From: JBBEAM01 sp942491105
Lineage (GTDB): Bacteria > Pseudomonadota > Alphaproteobacteria > Kiloniellales > DSM-21159
Direction: 5' to 3'
Assembly (NCBI GenBank): GCA_942491105.1
Contig: CALNZX010000012.1
Span: 372,001-436,000 of the forward strand
Length of the DNA stretch: 64,000 nucleotides
Shown: piece after piece, positions 1-8,238 of the stretch
How the letters are laid out: every line of letters starts with the position of its first letter
How positions within the stretch are numbered: the first letter of the stretch is position 1
Made by a program: the position numbers and the translations under genes
Notes under the pieces: generated by a model
The model's input: the letters and a program-made list of their open reading frames with translations, nothing else
The model's database searches: none
What the model was told of the DNA's origin: nothing

Positions 1-266
1 ACGGCGATCTGTCGGACGGCGGCGCGGCCTATCGCGCGGCGCTGTCGGCGCTCGAATTCGAGACGCCGACGGGATCGGTGCATCTGGATGAGCGGCGCAA
101 CGCCGTTGCCGACATCTTCCTGACCGAGGTGATCGAAGGGCCGGAAGGCAATCTGGTGAACAAGACCATCGAGGTCATTCCGCAGGTCCCCCAGACCCTG
201 GGCGTATCCTATGAGAAGTTCCTCGAATACGGCCAGGTCGGCCGCGAAAACCCGACCTGCGAGTAA
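1..266 (+). CDS. Branched-chain amino acid-type ABC transporter substrate-binding protein, C-terminal end (partial)
   Basis: Only the last 87 or so residues are present; the reading frame is open from base 3 to the TAA at 264-266. The tail carries the signature of Liv/Urt-type periplasmic binding proteins of the Peripla_BP_6 family: a segment reading TPTGSVHLDE followed by a strand-rich region ending in GVSYEKFLEYG. The next gene, a LivG-type ATPase, starts 13 bases downstream, so this is the ligand-binding subunit of the same importer; the two permeases should lie upstream, outside the window. The ligand cannot be told from this fragment. It could equally belong to the amide/urea-binding branch of the family. 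Confidence 0.85.
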   Translation, partial: GDLSDGGAAYRAALSALEFETPTGSVHLDERRNAVADIFLTEVIEGPEGNLVNKTIEVIPQVPQTLGVSYEKFLEYGQVGRENPTCE

Positions 267-279
267 GGAACCGGGTCTG

Positions 280-1065
280 ATGTCGGCTCCCGACGCTCTC
301 TCCCGCCTGCAAGGCGCCGGCCGTTACGCGCTGGAGCTTGAGGCCGTCAGCCGCCACTTCGGCGCGCTGGTGGCCCTGGCGGATATCAACCTCACCATCG
401 AGGCGGGGGAGCGTCGGGCGATTCTCGGATCGAACGGCGCCGGCAAGACGACCCTGTTCAACGCGATCACCGGCGATTTTCCGCCAACCACGGGTCGCGT
501 GCGGCTGTTCGGGGAGGACGTGACGGATCTGCCGGTACACGAGCGGATCCGCCGCGGCCTCCGCCGGACCTATCAAATTTCTTTATTGTTTAATGGCTTA
601 ACCGTTATCGACAATATCTTCCTTGCGTGCCGCGGCGTCAGCCGCGGCCGCTTCTCCCTGCGCCGGCCAAAGCCCGACGACACCGCCATGGAGGCGGCGG
701 AGACTCTGCTGGAGGCGGTGCATCTTCAGGCGATCCGCGACACCCTCGTGGCGGAGCTCAGCTACGGTCAGCAGCGCCAACTGGAAATCGCCCTGGCCCT
801 GGCCGGAGCGCCACGCCTGATTCTGCTGGATGAGCCGGCGGCCGGGCTTTCGCCCAGCGAGCGCGGTGAACTGGTTGAGATCCTGCAGGCGCTGCCCGAG
901 CACATGGGCTTCGTCATCATCGAGCACGATATGGATGTCGCCCTGCGCGTCGCCGAAAGCGTGACGATGATGCACAACGGACGAATCTTCAAGGAAGGCA
1001 CGCCGGCGGAAATCGAAGCCGACCCCGAGGTCCAGGAACTCTATCTGGGGCATGGCCATGGCTGA
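280..1065 (+). CDS. livG: Liv-type ABC transporter ATP-binding protein (LivG-like)
   Basis: This is a cytoplasmic ATPase subunit of a branched-chain amino acid-type (HAAT) importer, 261 residues. It has the Walker A loop GSNGAGKTT, the LivG-type signature LSYGQQRQLEIA, Walker B LILLDEPAAG and a switch-region His in IIEHDMDVAL. The ATG at 280 was chosen because the longer frame would overlap the upstream binding-protein gene and because homology to LivG begins shortly after it. It follows the binding-protein gene by 13 bases and overlaps the next gene by 14 bases, so translation is probably coupled. Substrate is unknown; the catabolic genes downstream suggest an organic acid or amide rather than necessarily leucine. 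Confidence 0.93.
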   Translation: MSAPDALSRLQGAGRYALELEAVSRHFGALVALADINLTIEAGERRAILGSNGAGKTTLFNAITGDFPPTTGRVRLFGEDVTDLPVHERIRRGLRRTYQISLLFNGLTVIDNIFLACRGVSRGRFSLRRPKPDDTAMEAAETLLEAVHLQAIRDTLVAELSYGQQRQLEIALALAGAPRLILLDEPAAGLSPSERGELVEILQALPEHMGFVIIEHDMDVALRVAESVTMMHNGRIFKEGTPAEIEADPEVQELYLGHGHG

Positions 1066-3358
1066 GCGCGCCCGCAACCAGGCCCGCCCGCAGAACGGCG
1101 CCGCTGCCGTCCTGCAGATCCGAGATCTGCATGTTTTCTATGGGCAATCGCACGCCCTGCAGGGTGTCGAATTGGCGCTTGGACATGGCGTTCATGCGGT
1201 CGTCGGGCGCAATGGCATGGGCAAGACCACGCTCTGCAACGCCATCATGGGGCTGCTGCCGGCGCGCCGCGGATCGATCCGCTTCGAGGGCCAGGAAATC
1301 GCCGGCCTGCCGCCCTACAAGATCGCCGCGCGCGGCATCGGCTACACCCCCCAGGGCCGCCGTCTGTGGCCCTCGCTCAGCGTCGACGAGCACCTGCGCC
1401 TTGCCGATAAGGGCGGCGGCTCCTGGACCGTCGAACGGATCTACGACACCTTCCCGCGCCTCGCCGAGCGCAAGCGCAACGGCGGCGGCCAGCTTTCCGG
1501 CGGGGAGCAGCAGATGTTGGCGATTTCCCGCGCCTTGCTGCAGGACCCGCGCCTGCTGGTGCTCGACGAGCCCACCGAAGGCTTGGCGCCGGTGATCGTC
1601 ACCCAGGTCGAAGAGCTGCTCGCCAGCCTCGCCGAGGAAGGCGATGTTTCGATCCTGCTGATCGAGCAGAACATCTCCGTCGCGACCGCGATCTCCCAAG
1701 ACGTGTCGATCATGGTCAACGGTCGCATCAATCAGGTCCTGCCCGCCAGCCAGCTGGCCTCTGACCGGGCCCTGCAGGAGCGGTTGCTCGGCGTCGGCCG
1801 CCACTCCCACGAAGATCCCGCGCTGGAGGTTGCCGAGGCCGCGTCCGCCGCCGCGCCGGCAGCACCGTCCGCCCCCGCCGCCAGCGTACCCGAAAGCCAG
1901 GAGGCCGGCTCCGCGAGCGGCGATCCAGCCGCCACGGACGTTGCTCCCGGCGGTCTGGTCTATGTACCGCCGACACGCTGGTCCGCGGCGGCCTGGAAAC
2001 AGCAGTCCGGCGGCGCAGCGCAGCAGCGCTCAAGCGAAGCGGTCGGCACCGCCCGCCCCTTCGATACCAAGCCCGAGCCCCTGTTCAAGGAACCGCTGAC
2101 CCCGCTCAACGAACTGCGCGGGAGCGATGTCTATGTCGCCGGCACTTTCGACACCAAGGGGCGGGAACTCACCTACATCAAGGATCAGCTCGCCGGGCAG
2201 GGCTTCAAGGTGCGCACCATCGACCTCTCGACCTCGGGCAAGGCTTCCCCGGCCGACGTGACGCCCCAGATGATCGCCACCTATCATCGCGGCGGGGCCA
2301 GCGCCGTCTTCACCGGCGAGCGCGGCCGCTCGGTCCGCGCCATGGCCGAAGCCTTCGAAAACTGGATTCAGCGGCAGCGGGATATCGGCGGCATCATCTC
2401 GGCCGCCGGCTCCGGCGGAACCGCCCTGGTCACGCCCGGCATGCGCCGTCTTCCGATCGGCCTTCCCAAGGTGATGATCTCCACCGTCGCCTCGGGCGAG
2501 ATCGGACAGTACGTCGGCCCCTCCGACATCATGATGATGTACTCGGTGACCGACGTGCAGGGCATCAACCGCATCTCCAAACAGGTGCTGGCGAACGGCG
2601 CCCAGGCCCTGGCCGGGATGGTGCGCGGCGCCGGGCGGCGGAGGCAGCACGGCGCCCCTAGCGACGACAAGCCGGGCCTGGGTTTGACCATGTTCGGCGT
2701 AACCACCACGGCGATCCAGCAGATCACCGCTCTGCTGGAGGCGCACTACGACTGTCTGGTGTTCCACGCCACCGGCGTCGGCGGGCGCTCGATGGAAAAG
2801 CTGGTGGACAGTGGCATGCTTAGCGCCGCCATCGACCTGACCACCACGGAAATCTGCGACATGATGATGGGCGGGGTCTTCCCCGCCAACGAGGACCGCT
2901 TCGGCGCCTTCATCCGCACCCGCGTGCCCTATGTGGGATCGCTCGGCGCGCTCGACATGGTCAACTTCGGGGCGCCGGAAACCCTGCCCGAGAAATACAA
3001 GGGGCGGAACTTCGTCGAGCATAACCCGCAGGTCACCCTGATGCGCACCACGGCTGCGGAAAACGCGCGCATGGGTGAATGGATCGCCGACCGCCTCAAT
3101 CAGATGACCGGACCGGTGCGCTTCCTGATTCCCGAAGGCGGGGTTTCGGCGCTCGACGCGCCGGGCCAGCCCTTCCACGACCCCGAAGCGGACCGGGCGC
3201 TGTTCGAGGCACTGGAGCGGAACTTCCATGAGACCGCGACCCGCCGCCTGATCCGCCACCCGCACCACATCAACGACCCGGCCTTCGCACAGGCCGTGGT
3301 CGCCGCCTTGGAAGAAATCAATCCAACAACGAGGACTCGTCACCATGCCGCGGTTTGA
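1052..3358 (+). CDS. Fusion: LivF-type ABC ATPase + Tm-1-like (UPF0261) ATP-binding domain
   Basis: A 768-residue two-part protein. Residues 1-250 form a complete LivF-type ATPase with Walker A GRNGMGKTT (52-60), signature LSGGEQQM (148-155) and Walker B LLVLDEPTEG (168-177). Residues 250-350 are an Ala/Pro-rich linker. Residues 358-765 match the Tm-1-like ATP-binding family (UPF0261), beginning VYVAGTFDTKGRELTYIKDQ and containing the family's Gly-rich stretch GGIISAAGSGGTALVTPGM. LivF proteins are normally about 235 residues, so the extra 500 residues are a genuine fusion; the frame is uninterrupted. ATG at 1052 is used, with ATG at 1058 as an alternative. It overlaps livG by 14 bases and the next gene by 14 bases. 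The role of the Tm-1-like half in bacteria is not known to me. Confidence 0.9.
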   Translation: MAMAERARNQARPQNGAAAVLQIRDLHVFYGQSHALQGVELALGHGVHAVVGRNGMGKTTLCNAIMGLLPARRGSIRFEGQEIAGLPPYKIAARGIGYTPQGRRLWPSLSVDEHLRLADKGGGSWTVERIYDTFPRLAERKRNGGGQLSGGEQQMLAISRALLQDPRLLVLDEPTEGLAPVIVTQVEELLASLAEEGDVSILLIEQNISVATAISQDVSIMVNGRINQVLPASQLASDRALQERLLGVGRHSHEDPALEVAEAASAAAPAAPSAPAASVPESQEAGSASGDPAATDVAPGGLVYVPPTRWSAAAWKQQSGGAAQQRSSEAVGTARPFDTKPEPLFKEPLTPLNELRGSDVYVAGTFDTKGRELTYIKDQLAGQGFKVRTIDLSTSGKASPADVTPQMIATYHRGGASAVFTGERGRSVRAMAEAFENWIQRQRDIGGIISAAGSGGTALVTPGMRRLPIGLPKVMISTVASGEIGQYVGPSDIMMMYSVTDVQGINRISKQVLANGAQALAGMVRGAGRRRQHGAPSDDKPGLGLTMFGVTTTAIQQITALLEAHYDCLVFHATGVGGRSMEKLVDSGMLSAAIDLTTTEICDMMMGGVFPANEDRFGAFIRTRVPYVGSLGALDMVNFGAPETLPEKYKGRNFVEHNPQVTLMRTTAAENARMGEWIADRLNQMTGPVRFLIPEGGVSALDAPGQPFHDPEADRALFEALERNFHETATRRLIRHPHHINDPAFAQAVVAALEEINPTTRTRHHAAV

Positions 3359-4178
3359 ACGCTCTGCGCTGCTCGAGAAATTCCAGGACATGAAGGCCCG
3401 CGGGGTTCCGATCGTCGGCGGCGGCGCCGGGACCGGCCTCTCCGCCAAGTGCGAGGAGGCCGGCGGAATCGATCTGATCGTGATCTACAATTCCGGGCGC
3501 TACCGCATGGCCGGCCGCGGCTCCCTGTCCGGACTGCTGGCCTACGGCAACGCCAACGAGATCGTCATGGAGATGGCGCAGGAAGTGCTGCCGGCCGCCC
3601 CCAATACGCCGGTTCTGGCCGGCGTCAACGGCACCGACCCCTTTTGCCTCTTCGACCACTTCCTCGATCAGATCAAAGCCGTCGGCTTTTCCGGCGTGCA
3701 AAATTTCCCCACCGTGGGCCTGATAGACGGCACCTTCCGGGCCAATCTCGAGGAGACCGGCATGTCCTACGCCATGGAGGTCGAGATGATCCGCATGGCG
3801 CGGGAGAAAGACCTGCTGACCACGCCCTATGTGTTCAGCGAGGAGGACGCGACGGCCATGGCCGAGGCCGGCGCGGATATCGTGGTCTGCCACATGGGCC
3901 TGACCACCGGCGGCTCGATCGGGGCAGAGACCGCGCTGAAACTCGAGGACTGTCCGGTAATCGTCGATGCCTGGTCGGCGGCGGCGCTCAAGGTCAATCC
4001 GGATGTCATCGTGCTGGCTCATGGCGGCCCGATTTCAATGCCGGCGGACGCCGAATACATCCTGAAGAACTGCAAGAACTGTCATGGCTTCTATGGCGCC
4101 TCCTCGATGGAGCGCCTGCCGACTGAAATTGCCATGACCGAACAGACCAAGGCCTTCAAGGCCTTGCGAACCGGCTGA
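3345..4178 (+). CDS. Phosphoenolpyruvate hydrolase family protein (TIM-barrel)
   Basis: A 277-residue protein of the PEP_hydrolase family, predicted to fold as a TIM barrel. Visible family features are an N-terminal PIVGGGAGTGLSAKCEEAGG, a barrel strand GIDLIVIYNSGRYRMAGRG and a late GFYGASSMERLPTE. The family resembles the C-terminal half of the tomato virus-resistance protein Tm-1, and the preceding gene encodes the N-terminal (UPF0261) half, so the pair together reconstitutes a Tm-1 layout. The 14-base overlap at 3345-3358 implies coupled synthesis and probably a physical complex. The family name comes from a reported PEP hydrolase; whether this member has that activity cannot be told from sequence. 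Confidence 0.88.
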   Translation: MPRFERSALLEKFQDMKARGVPIVGGGAGTGLSAKCEEAGGIDLIVIYNSGRYRMAGRGSLSGLLAYGNANEIVMEMAQEVLPAAPNTPVLAGVNGTDPFCLFDHFLDQIKAVGFSGVQNFPTVGLIDGTFRANLEETGMSYAMEVEMIRMAREKDLLTTPYVFSEEDATAMAEAGADIVVCHMGLTTGGSIGAETALKLEDCPVIVDAWSAAALKVNPDVIVLAHGGPISMPADAEYILKNCKNCHGFYGASSMERLPTEIAMTEQTKAFKALRTG

Positions 4179-4194
4179 GCGGGAGGAGAGAGAC

Positions 4195-6261
4195 ATGACA
4201 AGCGGAGTGATCGGATCGCTGATTCTGTGGCTGATCGTCGCGGTCATCGCGATCGTTGTGGTGGTCTATCTGTTGCACTGGCTGTACCACCGCTCGACCA
4301 AGGAAATCGCCTTTGTGCGCACCGGCCTTGGCGGCGAAACCGTGGTGATCAACGGCGGGGCGCTGGTCCTGCCGATCGTGCACGAGGTGACCCCCGTCAA
4401 TCTCAACGTGGTGCGGATTCCCGTGGCGCGGCAGAACCAGGGCGCGGTGATCACCAAGGACCGGATGCGCGTCGATATCGAGGCCGAGTTCTTCGTGCGC
4501 GTGGTGCAGAAGAAGGAGGCCGTCGCGGCGGCCGCCTCGACCCTGGGCCGCCGCACCACCGACCCGGCGGGTCTTGCCGATCTGCTGTCAGGCAAGTTCG
4601 TCAGCGCGCTGCGCTCCGTCGCCGCCGAGATGACCCTGGACGAGATGCACGAAAAGCGTGGCGACTACGTTTCCGTTGTCGCCTCCCGGGCCGCCGAGGC
4701 CCTGGCCCAGAACGGTCTTGAGCTGGAATCGGTTGCCATCACCGACCTGGATCAGACCGACCTCGAATACTTCAATCCGGCCAACCGCTTCGATGCCGAG
4801 GGTCTAACCCAGCTCATCGACGCCATCGAATCGCGGCGCAAGCTGCGCAACGATATCGAGCAGTCCTCGATGCTGCAGATTCGCACGCGCAATCTTGAGG
4901 TCGAGAAGGAAACCCTGAAGCTGGAGCAGGAAAGCGAGCGCTCCCGCCTCGACCAGGAACGCGAACTGGAAAGTCTGCGCGCCAGCCAGCGCACGGAAAT
5001 CCAGAGCACCCGCGCGGCGCGTGAAGCCGAGGCGGAGGCGGCACGCATCGCCGCCGAGCAGGAAACCCGCGAGCGCGAAATCGCGCGGCGCCGCACCCTC
5101 GACGGCTCCGAAATCAAAGCTCAGGAAGAAATCGAGGCGGCCCGAATCGCCCAGGAGCAGGCGCTGGAAACCGCGCGGATCGAACGGGAGAAGTCGATCC
5201 GCGCGCAGCAGATCGGGCAGCGCCACCAAAGCGAGATGGCGGAGATCACCGCTCAGGAGGAGATCGAGCGGGCGCGCATCGTCTCGGAACGGCAACTGCG
5301 CGAGGCGCGAATCAACGCCGAGCAGGAGAACGAAGGCCTCGAGATCGCCCGCGGACAGGAGGTCGAGACCGCGCGAATCAACTCCCACAAGGCGGTGGAA
5401 ACCGCTCGCATCGCGCAGGAGCAGGCCCTCGACAAGGCACGGATCGAGCGTGATCGCCTGCTGCGCTCGCAGCAGATCTCCCAGCGCCAAGCCATCGAGG
5501 ACCTGGAAATCTCGGCCCAGGAGGAGATCGAGCGGGCGCGCATCGCTTCGCAGCGCGGCCTCGACGAGGCCCGCATTCTGCAGCAACGCGACCTGCGGCG
5601 GCTCGAGATCGAGCGCAACCAGATCCTGGAGCTGGCAGAGATCGAGCGCCAGATCGCGGTCTTGCAGAAGCAGTCCGAGGAGGCCTCGTCCCGCATCGCC
5701 ACGGAGGATGCCCGCGCCAAGGTCGCGGCGGCGGAGGAAAAGGTCGCGACCATCCGCGAACGCGAGATCGCCGAGCGGGTCGCGGCGGTGGATCGCCTGA
5801 TGGCCGAGAAGGATGCCGACCGCGCGAAGATCGCCGCGGAAGCGGACAAGATCACGGCCGCCGTGGCCGCCGAGGCGCAGCGTCTGCGCAACGAGGCGGA
5901 AAACCTGCTGACCGAGGATGCCCGCGCCGGGCTGCTGCGCGGCAAGCTGATTGAGCGGATCGAGGGCATCGTGCGCGAGTCCGTCAGGCCCATGGAGAAG
6001 ATCGAGGGCATCAGGATCCTCCATGTCGATGGACTGAATGGCGGCGGCGGCGGTGGCAGCCGTACCCCCACCGACGAGGTGATCGAGAGCGCCCTGCGCT
6101 ATCGCGCCCAGGCGCCGCTGATCGACGAGATGATGAAGGAGATCGGCGTCGAAAACCCGAACGTCGCCCGCATGGGCGACATCTTCCGCTCGGCCAAGGA
6201 CGCCCAGTCCCTGGCCAAGGACGCCGAGAGCCGTAAGAAAAAGCAGGAAGAGGAGAACTAG
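4195..6261 (+). CDS. Flotillin/YqiK-like SPFH membrane protein with hendecad coiled coil
   Basis: A 688-residue membrane-anchored scaffold. A strong Shine-Dalgarno (GGGAGGAGAGA) precedes the ATG. Residues 4-28 form one N-terminal membrane segment, followed by an SPFH/PHB domain (about 35-230) and a long helical region. From about residue 272 to 491 the helix consists of 11-residue units such as ARIAQEQALET and ARIEREKSIRA; units at 316 and 404 are near-copies, giving an 88-residue super-repeat. A Gly-rich stretch lies near residues 617-622 before a C-terminal tail. Flotillins organise membrane microdomains and are often regulated by oligomerisation of this coiled coil. Its place inside a transport and catabolic operon, 16 bases after the PEP-hydrolase-family gene, is unusual. 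Confidence 0.9.
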   Translation: MTSGVIGSLILWLIVAVIAIVVVVYLLHWLYHRSTKEIAFVRTGLGGETVVINGGALVLPIVHEVTPVNLNVVRIPVARQNQGAVITKDRMRVDIEAEFFVRVVQKKEAVAAAASTLGRRTTDPAGLADLLSGKFVSALRSVAAEMTLDEMHEKRGDYVSVVASRAAEALAQNGLELESVAITDLDQTDLEYFNPANRFDAEGLTQLIDAIESRRKLRNDIEQSSMLQIRTRNLEVEKETLKLEQESERSRLDQERELESLRASQRTEIQSTRAAREAEAEAARIAAEQETREREIARRRTLDGSEIKAQEEIEAARIAQEQALETARIEREKSIRAQQIGQRHQSEMAEITAQEEIERARIVSERQLREARINAEQENEGLEIARGQEVETARINSHKAVETARIAQEQALDKARIERDRLLRSQQISQRQAIEDLEISAQEEIERARIASQRGLDEARILQQRDLRRLEIERNQILELAEIERQIAVLQKQSEEASSRIATEDARAKVAAAEEKVATIREREIAERVAAVDRLMAEKDADRAKIAAEADKITAAVAAEAQRLRNEAENLLTEDARAGLLRGKLIERIEGIVRESVRPMEKIEGIRILHVDGLNGGGGGGSRTPTDEVIESALRYRAQAPLIDEMMKEIGVENPNVARMGDIFRSAKDAQSLAKDAESRKKKQEEEN
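5008..5667 (+). repeat. About 20 tandem 11-codon units (hendecad repeat) within the flotillin gene
   Basis: Each 33-base unit encodes a variant of A-R-I-x-x-E/Q-x-x-x-E-x, with Ile almost always at position 3. Units starting at residues 316-348 (ARIAQEQALET, ARIEREKSIRA, QQIGQRHQSEM, AEITAQEEIER) reappear at 404-436 with the same order, an 88-residue (264-base) offset that suggests an internal duplication. Confidence 0.85.
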
Positions 6262-6264
6262 CGC

Positions 6265-6705
6265 ATGCCCGAGGTCTATGTGTCTTCGGTCATTCCTGCA
6301 CCGGCCGAGCAAGTCTGGGCCAGGATCCGCGATTTCAACGCACTGCCCGACTGGCATCCGGGGATTGCCGAGAGCCGGATCGAATCCGGCGCCCCGGCGG
6401 ATCAGGTGGGCTGCGTCAGGAACTTCCGCCTGCGCGACGGCGGACAGATCCGGGAGAAGCTGCTGGCGCTGTCCGATTACGACCTATCCTGCAGCTATGC
6501 GATCCTGGAGAGCCCCATGGGGGTGGAAAACTATGTCGCCACCCTCAAGCTGACGCCGATCACCGACGGCAACCGCACCCTGGCCGAGTGGTCGGCGGAG
6601 TTCGACTGCCCGCCGGAACGTACCGAGGAACTGGTCTCCAGTATCGCGAGCAACGTGTTTCAGGGCGGCTTCGACGCCTTGAAACAGGCCTTCACGGGCA
6701 GCTAG
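6265..6705 (+). CDS. SRPBCC family (START/Bet v1-like) protein
   Basis: A 146-residue single-domain protein of the polyketide_cyc2/SRPBCC fold, which forms a deep hydrophobic ligand pocket. The typical start (VSSVIPAPAEQVWARIRDFN), the WHPGI segment and the amphipathic C-terminal helix (GGFDALKQAF) are visible. It follows the flotillin gene by three bases and is paralogous along its length to the N-terminal 150 residues of the next gene product, so a tandem duplication is likely. No ligand or catalytic residue can be assigned. A small-molecule binding or aromatase/cyclase-like role is possible. Confidence 0.85.
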   Translation: MPEVYVSSVIPAPAEQVWARIRDFNALPDWHPGIAESRIESGAPADQVGCVRNFRLRDGGQIREKLLALSDYDLSCSYAILESPMGVENYVATLKLTPITDGNRTLAEWSAEFDCPPERTEELVSSIASNVFQGGFDALKQAFTGS

Positions 6706-6723
6706 AGCGGAACGGAAGCGGAC

Positions 6724-8238
6724 GTGGTCAAGGTCGAGCGCAGCACCGTCATCGATGCCCCGGTCTCCGAGGTCTGGGCGATTCTGCGCGACTTCAACGG
6801 CCATGACCGCTGGCACCCCGCCGTTGCCCATAGCCGCCTCGAGGATGGACGGCGCGACACGCAGATCGGCGCCGTGCGCAGTTTCGCGCTGAGTGGCGGC
6901 GAAAGCCTGCGCGAACAGCTGCTCAGCCTCTCCGACAAGGACAGGAGCTTTCGCTACGCCATCGTCGAGAGCGAGATCCCGCTGCAAGGCTACGTCGCGG
7001 AGGTGAAACTCAAACCCGTCACCGACGGCAATCGCACCTTCTGGTCCTGGTCCTCACGTTTCAACACGCCGCCGGGACAGGAAGACGAACTCGCCGAGCT
7101 GGTCGCGCGGAACGTTTACGAGGCCGGTTTCAAGGCAATCCGCGCAAGGGTCGAAGGCGGCGCGCGCATCCCGGAGCCGCCGCGCGCTATGACGCAGCCA
7201 GAGTCCGGAGCGGCCCCGGCGGTCTCCGGCGCAGCCCTGCCCGGCTTCGCCATGACCATCGCCCGTCACGGCGGCCCCGAGGAATTCCGCCGCAGCAAAA
7301 TCACAGCGCCGCCACCCGGTCCGGGGCAGGTCCGCCTGCGCCAGTCGGCGGTTGGCGTCAACTTCATCGATGTGTATAGCCGCAGCGGCTATTTCGACCT
7401 GCTCACTCCGCCCGGCACGCTGGGTATGGAGGCCGCGGGAACCGTCGTGGACATCGGCCCTGGCGTCAGCCATCTCATGCCCGGACAGCGCGCGGCCTAT
7501 GCCTGCCCCCCCGCCGGCGCCTATGCCTCGGTGCGCACTCTCGACGCCAGCTTGGTCGTCGCCCTGCCCGAGGGACTCGACACGGAGATGGCGGCCGCGG
7601 GACTGCTCAAGGGGATGAGCGCGGAGTTCCTGCTACACAGGGTGCACAGGCTGCAGCGCGGCGAGACCGCCCTGATCTACGCGCCCGCCGGCGGCGTCGG
7701 ACGCATACTGTGCCAATGGGCGAAACACCTCGGCGCGACGGTGATCGGCGCGACTTCGAGCGAGGAGAAAGCCAGGATCGCCCGCGCCGCCGGCGCGCAG
7801 CACGTCATCCTGCCGGGCCCGAAAAGCCTGGAGGAGCAGGTCATGGAGCTGACCGGAGGAAAAGGCGCGGACGTGATCTACGACGCCGTGGGACGCGATT
7901 CCTTCGTCCATTCCCTGGCCGCCATTGCGCACTGCGGCCATCTGGTCAGCTACGGCCAGGCTTCGGGGGACATCGGCAGCTACGATATCGGGAGCTTGGC
8001 GGCACGCTCGGTCACCCTGTCGCGCCCGAACTTCGCCCACTACACCGACACCCCGGAGAAGATCGCCGCGATCACCGAACGCCTGTTCGATGCCATTGCG
8101 CGCCGCGTCGTGACCATCGAAATCGGTCAAAGATTCAAGCTGAGCGAAGCCGCCGCGGCGCATCGCGCCTTGGAGGCCCGTGAAACCACTGGCTCGACAG
8201 TCCTGATCCCCGACGCAGAAGAAGGAACCGCCGGATGA
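6724..8238 (+). CDS. Fusion: SRPBCC domain + NADPH:quinone oxidoreductase-like MDR domain
   Basis: A 504-residue fusion starting at GTG 6724. Residues 1-150 repeat the SRPBCC fold of the preceding gene (DAPVSEVWAILRDFN). Residues about 175-495 are a zinc-free medium-chain dehydrogenase/reductase of the zeta-crystallin type: GroES-like part with VGVNFIDVYSRSGYF, then the nucleotide-binding APAGGVGRILCQWAKHLGA. No structural-zinc cysteine cluster is seen. The MDR half resembles the stand-alone reductase at 58973-59950. The fusion may deliver a hydrophobic substrate held by the SRPBCC pocket to the NADPH site; that is inference. The stop overlaps the next start by four bases. Confidence 0.88.
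   Translation: MVKVERSTVIDAPVSEVWAILRDFNGHDRWHPAVAHSRLEDGRRDTQIGAVRSFALSGGESLREQLLSLSDKDRSFRYAIVESEIPLQGYVAEVKLKPVTDGNRTFWSWSSRFNTPPGQEDELAELVARNVYEAGFKAIRARVEGGARIPEPPRAMTQPESGAAPAVSGAALPGFAMTIARHGGPEEFRRSKITAPPPGPGQVRLRQSAVGVNFIDVYSRSGYFDLLTPPGTLGMEAAGTVVDIGPGVSHLMPGQRAAYACPPAGAYASVRTLDASLVVALPEGLDTEMAAAGLLKGMSAEFLLHRVHRLQRGETALIYAPAGGVGRILCQWAKHLGATVIGATSSEEKARIARAAGAQHVILPGPKSLEEQVMELTGGKGADVIYDAVGRDSFVHSLAAIAHCGHLVSYGQASGDIGSYDIGSLAARSVTLSRPNFAHYTDTPEKIAAITERLFDAIARRVVTIEIGQRFKLSEAAAAHRALEARETTGSTVLIPDAEEGTAG

Noticed and set aside
2030..3448. 472-codon minus-strand open frame opposite the Tm-1-like region
   Set aside because: Low-complexity Gly/His/Arg-rich translation with no family; shadow of the fusion gene.
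4804..6357. 517-codon minus-strand frame opposite the flotillin gene
   Set aside because: Its repeats mirror the hendecad repeats of the real gene on the other strand.
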